Source of the DNA: Canna indica
Lineage: Eukaryota; Streptophyta; Magnoliopsida; Zingiberales; Cannaceae
Direction: 5' to 3'
DNA: 64,000 bases
Assembly (NCBI GenBank): GCA_034359265.1
Contig: CP136898.1
Span: forward strand, 37,533,501 to 37,597,500
The notes under the pieces are model-generated. The model was not told the origin of the DNA. It worked only from the letters and a program-made list of their open reading frames with translations, and did no database searches. The stretch's first letter is position 1. Each line of letters starts with the position of its first letter. The translations under genes and the position numbers were made by a program. This document shows, one piece after another, positions 56,034-64,000 of the stretch.

Positions 56034-56936
56034 TGTTGGCGTAAGGTTTTCAACCTTGGTCACATTCTTAATTTTGATGATAACAAACTTATTCTAATGT
56101 GTTTATCAAGTGGTTGATCTCAGGTTGGACTATTGAAACGTGCGCGAAGTTCAACAGAAAATCACGGAGAAATCATAGAAATTCAAGTGTCGACGACTTC
56201 GGAGGCGATCATGTCGGAAGTTAGGTCTAGAATCTAAAATGATTGTGAAATCCTTATAAGGCCTTAAGTCAACCTGTTTGTAATATGTCCCAAGTTAAAA
56301 TCCAAAGACAAAACCCGAAAATGGACATCGAGATGAAAAATAAAAAAACTAGGCAGTTTTCAGCATATCGATAGCTGGCCAGTTGATGGCTGATCGATGT
56401 ACCGACCATCAATCGTCGACCGACCGCCGAAGGCTTGTAATCAACAAAAGCCATGCAGTCGATGGCCGGTCACTCGGGTGGTCGACTGACCATCAACGGG
56501 TGATCGTGTGCAGCTTGTTGGGTGTAGCTTGTAAGGTGCGCGTGTAAACACCTTGGTGTCTTGGAGATTGTTGTTTTTGCTAGAGAATAGGTGTTGAGGC
56601 CCGCCTCTAGGGCCGAGGGATAAGTCTTCATTGTATTCTTAGAAAAACTTTCAATCTATGAAATGTTGAGGTTAGAAATCCTTGGTGATGAGCCAAAGTA
56701 GTGGAGTAGGCGGGATTGGCCGAACCACTATATATTTCTTGTTTGCATTGCTATCTTGATTGCTTAATTTGTTTCTTACTTGTGCTCAATTTAAGTGTGA
56801 TTGCATCTAGATACACTTAAGATAAGAAACTTGAATTGGCTAGTTAAGTTGATTAAAATCGAAAAAGAATTGAATTGAACTTAAAAATGATCTACACACT
56901 ATTCAACCTCCTTCTAGTGTGGACATTCATCCAACA
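56034..56936 (+). mobile_element. Solo Copia LTR inside E3
   Basis: 903 bp, TGTTGGCGTAAGG...CATCCAACA. Flanks CTCGG (56029-56033) and CTCAG (56937-56941) form a one-mismatch target duplication, and E1 has continuous sequence here (near 23020-23040). The same family as the inverted LTR at 6200-9036. Confidence 0.9.
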
Positions 56937-56979
56937 CTCAGCACACAGTCCTCTAGACTTTGACCAAGCTTGGGGGCTG

Positions 56980-57466
56980 TGGACTGGACTAGAACTATTG
57001 GATCCGATCGAATTAGACCCAACAACACCCCACCCTTCATTCTAAACCAAACCACGCGACCCCATTCAGGGGCTCTGCTCAACTACGTCCCCGAGCAAGG
57101 CTCAAGCGACTAAATAGCTCTGCCCAGTGACCCCACCTAGCCGCATAAGGATACCTACATCATACCTTATCAGAAAATATACACCCGCCATCTTCGGGAT
57201 CGACCTCGACCCATGACCCATTCTGGGCAACCTCACTGCGAGATTTTTGGGCGACAACACCGTCCTCCCCTGCAATATATACAGACATGGCATGCCTGAG
57301 GTAACCCTAATTCTAATTCACATTACCTCCACCTTGGAGTCCCACTAACTTGAGCGTCGGAGTGTCATTTGCAGGGCCCCCTCCCCCTCCCCCTCCCACC
57401 GGCTTTGAACCAGACAAGGAGAGACATCGAACCAGACCGGAAGGCCCCAACTCTTAGGCAGGAACA
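56980..57466 (+). repeat. 3' LTR of E3
   Basis: Starts TGGACTGGACTAGAAC after the purine tract TTGGGGGCTG and ends GGCAGGAACA. It matches the E1 LTRs block by block. Confidence 0.87.
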
Positions 57467-57650
57467 ATCCCAGAGATGGCGAGTTCGTAATGGTGTATCT
57501 CTCTTGATAAGATGGGATGTAGGTATCCTTGTGTAGCCAGGTGAGGTCCTTGGGTAAAACCACTTGGTCTGGCTCGGGGGTGTAGTGAGGCGGGGCCCCC
57601 TGAGGGGAGTCACTTGGTTTGGCCTGGAATGAATGGTGGGGCGCTACTGG
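57467..57650 (-). repeat. Inverted half-LTR of the Tat-like family
   Basis: It contains the inverse of the LTR's first half (GGGGCGCTACTGGATCC at its right end is the inverse of the start region, and AGGTATCCTTGTG lies in the middle). It directly abuts the E3 3' LTR. Confidence 0.75.
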
Positions 57651-58674
57651 ATCCTAGTCAAGTCTACCTTACAATGAGGACCTTTTACCCAAAGAGTCTC
57701 CGCTCTCACACCTAAGACACTTTCATACCCGGAAGTCTTTACGTTCTTACCAAGAGCACTCTTCCACCTCAAACTCTAAAGGAAAATAATCACTAATCCT
57801 AGCAAACTAAGTTTACACCGGTGGATTTAGGCCTCAACACCAAGGCTACCACCACACTCAACAAACCTAACAACCTAGCTTTACACAACTTGTAAATTAA
57901 CAAATAAACTACAAAATGAACAAGTAATAAAGAGAAAATAATAAACAATCCAAACGTAGCTCTCAAACAGTGAATTCTAGCTCATCTTGATGCTTTGATG
58001 ATGAAACAATGAAGATAAGGCTCAATCAAAGAGATGAGAGATCAAAGCTAGGGTTTCCACAAGAATTGGTTCAATGAGGATTAAGGATTATCAAAGGATG
58101 TTACAATAGGTTCCAGAGAATTATAGGAAGGCGAGGAAAGTTTTTATATAGGCAAAACACAACTCAAGGCTCGGGCACAACAAAATGAAACGACTATTTT
58201 TTGAACTGTTGGCCCGCTGGTCGATCTGTCGGTCGACCATGCGGTCGATCTGTCAGCTACTGATCAATGGTCGAACCACCGATCAATGGTCAACCGAACA
58301 ACTATTGGACACTTCCAGCAGCTTTTGATCGAAGTTCGATCGACCCTTCGATTGAACAACCATCGGCCGAAACTACACTAAATGCAATTCAGCAAGGTTC
58401 TTTCTCTGGTTCAGGTATCGGGTATCAGGTTTTGTTCTTTAGGGATTTTTGTATCTTAATGAGGTTTGGTACAATCATTCTAGACACCAGAAACCTAGAC
58501 TCTATCTTTCTGAAGAATTCGAGCGTCGACGAGTGTCCTTCTGATTTTTCTGATCGCGGATGTCGTGCACTAACCGATATGAAAGCTAAAAATATTTTTG
58601 CATGAAAACATTAGTTTCATGTTTGTTATCATCATAACCGAGATTAAGACCTAGATTGAAAACCTTAAGCCAAT
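57651..58674 (-). mobile_element. Truncated LTR of the TGTTGG Copia group
   Basis: Inverted: the right end (AACCTTAAGCCAATA at 58674) is the LTR start, and ATGATGAAACAATGAAGATAAGG and CACTCAACAAACC blocks match the LTR at 15368. The other end is cut near 57651. A GGTCGATCTGTCGGTCGACC zone lies at 58205-58270. Confidence 0.75.
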
Positions 58675-60794
58675 AGGGAAAATGCGCCCTTTAAAGGGCG
58701 CCGATTTTTAATTTTGTTCTCTTCTCACTTTCTGCTCTTGAACAAACATATTTAGAAGGGCCTAAATGATATTTCCAGACTCAAAAAAGAGTCATTTATC
58801 TATAAAATAAGTGTAGGTTATCACTGCATTTATTGTAAAGTGTTATATATTAAAATTGTAATAATTAGTATGTTTATTACCAAGATCAACTTTGCTAGGT
58901 TAATTGGTTCTGGGTCATTAATTTAAAAAACGATGCATTGGTTCTTGTCGCATTAGTTTAATTTTTTTGCTTACCATGTGGCAGGGCCAAGAATCAAATG
59001 AGAGGGGAAAAGTTCACGGAGAATAAAGAGGCTAGGATAGCATGCGGCAACTGAGGGTACACGTGGGGTTAAGGTATTAAGAGTTAGGCAAGGGGTGTGA
59101 ACGCAACAAAGGTTATTGAGAACTAGGCCAGGGGCACTAGGAGCTGCATATACGTAGAGGAAGCTGCTATGCATGATGTTGGGGTGCCCAAAACAAAGTG
59201 CGACAAGGCATGGTTGTAGACGATAAGGTGTGACAACTCGGGTGTGAGGATGAGACAACCAAAGTAACATCACGGAGAAAGGAAAAAAGAAATAAGAAAT
59301 GAAGATACAATTAAGGTTGATTAATTTAAAATAATTCTAATGATTAAATTTTCAATTATTTTATAAAAATAAAAAATAATAATACCAAAAGAATTTATTT
59401 TAGAGGACATGGGGGGAAATATTAAATATAGAGGGTAATCTTGTATTTTCCTCTATATAACTGATTTTTTTTTAGGAAATTACCTAAATATATCTTGTAC
59501 TTAATTTGAGATTTTTCGCATTTGTGGCATGTACTTTTATTTGTCCCAATTAAATCCTGTACTTTTGAATTTGTTTCAATTGAATCCTACCATCTTATTT
59601 TCGTCAACAACTCCATTAAATCGATGACGTGGCTCACTAACGTGTAATAAAAAATATTTTTTAATATTAATTTTTTGCTATGTGCGCTTCAATGATGGAA
59701 CTTTGTGATCGTTTTTTGCCATCGTATAAGGTCTTCTGCGACCGTTGTAGCCGTCACATATGTCTCTTTTTCTAGTAGTAAATATTATTCTGGGTCGTAT
59801 CGATTCTGTTGTAGTCGATAAATTATTATTGGGGTAAAATGATAGATTCATCATTTTGCCTCCATTTTCTTGTTATTGGTTCGAAATTTCGTTGAACTTC
59901 TATTGCGGATTATTGTTGAATCGATTTGTGCAAGTTTTTTGGCATTTTTCCAACTAGATTAAAGGATTTTCTTGCGCTCATCGGCCTTTTCTTGCTCCTC
60001 GGGTGATTCATGGGTCGATTTGTGCTCGAGACAGATTTTGAATTGCACCTTTCAAACATCCTTCCGAGCGATTGCCGCCACTTGAAGCGGCAAATCTAGG
60101 CTCCTCTACCGCGTCTGTATATTTCAGGGGTTGTCAATCCTTGGGGAGGCTCATTCGATGACGTCCTGCCTAGTTCGATAAACATTTGGGCATGAGAACC
60201 CGGGTTCGACACGACACAAAAACTAAGCGGGTCATCTTCCCTCCCCCTCCGTTAGCACGATTATGAAAAACTAAACGCACTGCCCCCTTTCTTGACTCTC
60301 GTTATCAGGCTATCAGGTCAGGCCAACCTACATCCCATGGCCCGACATGATAATGAATGGCCCGAGCATGATTTTATCATGCAAGGCTATCGGGCTAGAC
60401 CAAAATTGCTATTTCTAGATATGAAGATGTAAGTTGTAAGTGTAAGTGTAATTGTAAATTTTATTTGCGGTCAACCAAACACTTGCAAATAGAAATTACA
60501 ACTCTACTGGTAGGTAACCAAACAATATGTTGTAAATTATATTCGCGGACATTTACTTTTGCATGCAAATATTTTTTACAGTATTTACTGGTCAATCGAA
60601 TGCTCTAAAGAAAAATATTTTAAATATGAGGGGACATTCGACAACTATCCCTCCCCTCTTGATAAAATAGCTCCACCCACGTGCTTACCCATCGTTTCCA
60701 ACCATATGAAAGCCCTTTTTTGAGCTGAAAAATCATTTGTTCCGACTCATATTTTAGTTGTTAATTATTAATATTAAATTCAACTCGTTTACTG

Positions 60795-60846
<52 letters not shown>

Positions 60847-61095
60847 GTATGAGTTCTATATATTCAAATAGGGAAATCATTTATTCTCAAGAATTAAATT
60901 AAAAAAATAAATCATTTATTCAACTGGTTTTGGGAATAAATGATTTCCCTATTCTATTCTGTATTAGGGAGATAATAAATCAAAGTAATTAAGGTCTAGA
61001 CCTCTTTATTTAATTTGACATATATAGGAAGCAAGTACATGCAGTAGCCATACATAGGAAGCCAAATTAATTAATTATATAATATGCCAATAATT
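58675..61095. other. AT-rich intergenic sequence left of gene B
   Basis: No gene found. 59470-59660 (CTTGTACTTAATTTGAG, CCCAATTAAATCCTG, GACGTGGC blocks) resembles decayed DNA-transposon sequence common in plants, and 60440-60620 (AACCAAACA, TTACAACT) has a MITE-like look, but no terminal repeats or target duplications could be confirmed. Confidence 0.35.
60799..60842. repeat. (TA)n microsatellite, about 22 units
   Basis: An uninterrupted TA run between GTATG and AAAAGG. Confidence 0.95.
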
Positions 61096-61109
61096 AATTG
61101 GCTAATTAA

Positions 61110-61677
61110 TTAGACGACCATGTCAATAGGATTATTATAATTAGTGGTGGTGAGGTTGTTGGCATTGAAAGGGGTGAAATATATGAAGTCGGAACAAGTA
61201 AAGTTCTGCTCGACGGGGCACTCAATGATTGTTTTACCATCCTTGTTGTCGACGCAGATGTACACCTCGTACAGCTGGAATTTCCCCTCCGGTCCTTTGC
61301 TGCACCTTATCTGCGGCGATGCTCCGATACCCTTCTTTATGGCTATCTTCATCTCCGTAACGCTATACAAGTATAGCAGCGTTGGCTCAATATCTGCATG
61401 CATCCAATATATTCAAATTAATTCATATATTCACCCATGCATGCATGCTCATAGACTCATAGTCTCATAGTCATATATATTTACCTCTTTTTGCCAAAAG
61501 AGAGAGAATATTAACATTTTCTCTGAGCTCCAATGCGGTGTTGAAGTATTCAGCCACGCTCATGCCGGAGCAGGCGCCGTACGTCTTCCACGCTTTCTTC
61601 CAGTTGCTCACTCCGTTGTTGCTCGGACACTTGAGATTACTCCAATGCAAATTCAGCTCATCTTGGAGCTCTGAAAT
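61110..61677 (-). CDS. RNase T2-like protein, catalytically dead (gene B), 5'-partial
   Basis: Minus strand: exon 61677-61485, 91-bp intron 61484-61394 (GTAAAT...ATGCAG), exon 61393-61110 with stop TAA at 61112-61110. The first visible exon opens after an acceptor (ATATACAG|ATTTCAG) just as in gene A and reads ELNLHWSNLKCPSNNG, then CAS II as KAWKTYGAC, again without the HEW..HG residues. The second reads DIEPTLLYLYSV, KKGIGASPQIRCSKGPEG and FQLYEVYICVD, closely matching gene A. Gene A has no intron at this point. The CAS I exon would lie beyond a Copia element inserted in the upstream intron. Expression is uncertain. Confidence 0.85.
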
Positions 61678-61708
61678 CTGTATATATATATTAAAGCCAG
61701 CTCAGTCC

Positions 61709-61908
61709 TGTTGCCAGCTCAGCTATACTTAGTTTGAGTCTGTTAATTCAGCTCAGCTACTTTACCAGCTCAGCTTAGTTTGGGTCTGTTAAATTTGTTA
61801 ATTTGTTTTTTAGCAACTGCTTATTCTTTCTGTATAAAAGGACATGTGATGTATTCTTTATATGATAAGAGAGATTTTTGAGTTAAACACTTTGGTTTAG
61901 CTTTATCA
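61709..61908 (+). repeat. 5' LTR of the Copia element in gene B's intron
   Basis: About 200 bp, from TGTTGCCAGCTCAGC to TTTATCA. The left limit is the best TG start and is uncertain; the right end is fixed by the primer site. Imperfect repeats of CCAGCTCAGC lie inside. The other LTR and the target duplication lie outside the window. Confidence 0.7.
61833..61840 (+). promoter_or_regulatory. TATA box in the LTR
   Basis: TATAAAAG 166 bases before the gag ATG context begins and 69 bases before the LTR end, where the retroelement transcript would be expected to start shortly downstream. Confidence 0.6.
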
Positions 61909-61920
61909 TGGTATCAGAGC
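61909..61920 (+). other. Primer binding site (tRNA-Met)
   Basis: TGGTATCAGAGC immediately follows the LTR end, a perfect match to the usual plant initiator tRNA-Met site. Confidence 0.92.
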
Positions 61921-62005
61921 ATTAAAAGTCTTTTTCTCTCTTTCTCTCCTATCGCAAGTTTCTTCTTCTGCGATTAGGGCTTTTTTTTTCTGTGGACGGT
62001 CTGAA

Positions 62006-64000
62006 ATGGCGGCTTCATCTTCTCCATCTCATGGACAAGATTCGCATTCTAATTCTCACATCCTCTCAGGTATTCCGACTTCCCTTTCCGATCGGCCAGA
62101 TAGTCCATACTTCATCCAGCATAGTGATCATCCCGGATCTTTGCTGGTTTCTTTACCTCTCTGTAGTAACAACTATAGTTCTTGGAGAAGATCGATGATT
62201 CTCGCCCTGAGTGCTAAGAATAAGCTCGATTTTGTTGATGGATCTATCAAGAAGTCTGATCCAGATTCTGGTGATGAATTCAATGCCTGGACAAGATCCA
62301 ACAATTTGGTTTGCTCCTGGCTTGTCAATTCTGTCTCGAAGAATATTGCTTCTAGCATTTTGTATTTGAATTCCGCTGAAGAAATTTGGGTCGATTTGGA
62401 AGAACGTTTTCAGCAGAAGAATCTACCCCGCATCTATCAATTGAAGAAGGAACTGTCTGAATTAAAGCAAGGTCAGCTTTCTGTCACTGATTACTTCACC
62501 GAGCTAAAGATCCTTTGGGACGAGCTGTATTCAACAAAAACTACTTGTACTTGTTCAAAGTGCATTTGTGGTGGTGTTCGTAAGATAATTACAGAACAAC
62601 AAAATGAGTACATAATCGCCTTTCTTATGGGTCTTAATGATTCATTTTCATATATTCGGGCTCAGATTCTCCTTCTTGATCCTTTGCCAACCATTAACAA
62701 AGCTTTTTCGTTAGTCATCCAAGAAGAGAACCAACGCTATGTTCGAAACACTATGTCAGTGACTGATTCTACAGCATTTTTGGCCAAAACCACAAACAAG
62801 AATTACTTCAAGAAGGGCCGGCCATTCTGCTCTCATTGTAATACTGTGGGTCACACTCGTGAAAAATGCTATCACTTGAATGGATTTCCACCTGGTTACA
62901 AATCAAAAAGCAAAACTTCCAAGAACTCCAATGGAAATTCTTCTACCAGTCAGGTTGCTACAACAATAGATACTCCTACTTCCAATATGGCTGAGACTCT
63001 TAGTCCTTCTCAATGTCAACAGTTGATTGCATTACTTACAAATCAGCTTCAGTCTGCGGCTAATTCTGATATGGCTCTTACTTCTATCAGCTCAAATATG
63101 CAGGGTAAAATTCTATCCTATATTAATAGCATTGCAGTAGATGTCACAAAATGTTGGATAATAGATTCAGGTGCTACTCGTCATGTTTGTTTCTCTAAAC
63201 ATTTGTTTGAAAGGTTAACCCCAGTATCACATGAATCTATCTTGCTGCCAAACAAATCTCTTGTTTCTGTTAAATATTGCGGTGATATAAGACTATCTCC
63301 TCGGATTCTCTTAAAGGATGTTTTTTATGTCCCTCAATTTCAGTTCAATTTGTTGTCTGTTAGCAACCTACTTTCCAACTCAGATTTAACCCTATTAATT
63401 TCCAAATCCCATTGCCTTATTCAGGACCTTTGGCAAGTGATTGGGAAGGGTAAAATCTACAAAGGACTCTATCTCCTTCAAACACAATTCGAGTCTTCAT
63501 CGCAATATTCTACTTTCAATACAAGCAATATTGTTTCTTCTTCTTTCGCCAATTGGCATAATAGACTTGGGCATCCAAGTTCTTCAGTTTTACATTTGTT
63601 GAAAGATGTAATTCCTCTCCATTGTGACAATAATAAAATTCCTTGTTCTATGTGTCCCCTTGCTAAACAAAAGAGATTGTCATTTCCTAATTCCATCAAT
63701 ATTGCTACTACTCCTTTTGAATTGATTCATTGTGATATATGGGGCCCTTATAAACATGACACTTACAGTAAACAACAATACTTTTTGACCTTGGTTGATG
63801 ATTGTACAAGAAGTGTGTGGACATATCTTCAACAACATAAATCAGATGTTGCTTCTATAATTCCTGCTTTCATAAGTATGATAAAGAGACAATTCTCAAA
63901 AGAAATTAAAGTATTTCGATCCGACAATGCTAAGGAGCTTAAATTTGAAGAGTTGTTTACTAAGCTTGGAATTTTACATCAATTTTCTTGTGTGGAAACT
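62006..64000 (+). CDS. Copia gag-pol polyprotein, open to window end
   Basis: An uninterrupted frame of 665 codons from the first ATG after the primer site. Gag: SLPLCSNNYSSWRRSMILAL near residue 60 and KELSELKQGQLSVTDYF (Retrotran_gag_3/UBN2 pattern); zinc knuckle CSHCNTVGHTREKC at 275-288; protease D-S-G-A-T with the Asp at 387; pre-integrase FNLLSVSNLL, then WHNRLGHPS (His 518 and 523) and CSMC; integrase core with IHCDIWGPY (Asp 577) and FRSDNAKEL (Asp 640). RT and RNase H lie beyond the edge. Every motif checked is intact, unlike every other coding retroelement here, which suggests recent insertion and possible activity. It sits in gene B's intron in the opposite orientation to the gene. 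Confidence 0.93.
   Translation, partial: MAASSSPSHGQDSHSNSHILSGIPTSLSDRPDSPYFIQHSDHPGSLLVSLPLCSNNYSSWRRSMILALSAKNKLDFVDGSIKKSDPDSGDEFNAWTRSNNLVCSWLVNSVSKNIASSILYLNSAEEIWVDLEERFQQKNLPRIYQLKKELSELKQGQLSVTDYFTELKILWDELYSTKTTCTCSKCICGGVRKIITEQQNEYIIAFLMGLNDSFSYIRAQILLLDPLPTINKAFSLVIQEENQRYVRNTMSVTDSTAFLAKTTNKNYFKKGRPFCSHCNTVGHTREKCYHLNGFPPGYKSKSKTSKNSNGNSSTSQVATTIDTPTSNMAETLSPSQCQQLIALLTNQLQSAANSDMALTSISSNMQGKILSYINSIAVDVTKCWIIDSGATRHVCFSKHLFERLTPVSHESILLPNKSLVSVKYCGDIRLSPRILLKDVFYVPQFQFNLLSVSNLLSNSDLTLLISKSHCLIQDLWQVIGKGKIYKGLYLLQTQFESSSQYSTFNTSNIVSSSFANWHNRLGHPSSSVLHLLKDVIPLHCDNNKIPCSMCPLAKQKRLSFPNSINIATTPFELIHCDIWGPYKHDTYSKQQYFLTLVDDCTRSVWTYLQQHKSDVASIIPAFISMIKRQFSKEIKVFRSDNAKELKFEELFTKLGILHQFSCVET

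Larger units (their letters stand above)
42786..57466 (+). mobile_element. E3: third Tat-like element, split by two Copia insertions
   Basis: After leader sequence: gag (to 44070), then a full Copia element (44076-51767) and resumption at 51768 in the same gag-protease linker. Protease, array 1 (52975-53535), array 2 (53578-53845), antisense gene (54062-55265), a solo LTR (56034-56936), then 3' LTR 56980-57466. The complete 5' LTR is missing; only half remains at the duplicated junction. Removing the inserts gives the E1 layout. Confidence 0.87.

Noticed and set aside
58971..59273. 100-codon minus frame left of gene B
   Set aside because: No motif, no initiation or splice context, low-complexity surroundings.
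61909..61920. tRNA-Met gene fragments at GGTATCAGAGC sites
   Set aside because: Only the 12-14 bases complementary to the tRNA end are present, beside LTRs: primer sites, not tRNA genes.

Overview
The window is flowering-plant nuclear DNA: short introns with GT/AG borders, AT-rich intergenic DNA, nested LTR retrotransposons primed by tRNA-Met or TTTGGCGCC-type sites, LINE remnants and CACTA transposons. No species can be named. No rRNA, tRNA, CRISPR or bacterial feature was seen. The only host genes recognised are two paralogous RNase T2-like genes at the edges, pointing tail to tail: gene A (1-669, + strand, 5' end cut by the window) and gene B (61110-61677, - strand, 5' exon beyond the right edge). 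Both have lost the T2 active-site histidines that can be seen, so they look like RNase-fold pseudoenzymes. About 60 kb of nested mobile DNA separates them.

Left part (0.77-11.7 kb): a LINE ORF2 tail (-), a Ty3/gypsy RNase H-integrase fragment (+), a long gypsy LTR with its primer site, a LINE ORF1 fragment (-), a solo Copia LTR (-) split by a CACTA element, a CACTA-type MITE, and the leader and LTR of a gypsy element (-).

Middle (12-31 kb): that gypsy LTR is split by Tat-like element E1 (+, 11983-23544), which is itself split by a gag-only Copia element (15368-20851). Next comes a tandem chain of three LTRs with two complete interiors (- strand, 23910-29035), joined head to head to a + strand gypsy gag-protease fragment. 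A degenerate Copia element (-) fills 31.5-34.6 kb, followed by LTR fragments.

Right part (37.7-58.7 kb): two more copies of the E1 family, E2 (-) and E3 (+), joined head to head through half-LTRs at a 373-bp duplication. E3 is split by a 7.7-kb Copia element flanked by a perfect 5-bp target duplication, and again by a solo LTR. The E1/E2/E3 family has gag and protease but no reverse transcriptase, RNase H or integrase. In their place it carries two tandem-repeat arrays and an antisense, apparently spliced, coiled-coil gene. This family is the most unusual system in the window.

Right edge: a Copia element with a gag-pol frame open to the window end sits in the intron upstream of gene B's visible exons. 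It may be the youngest insertion here.
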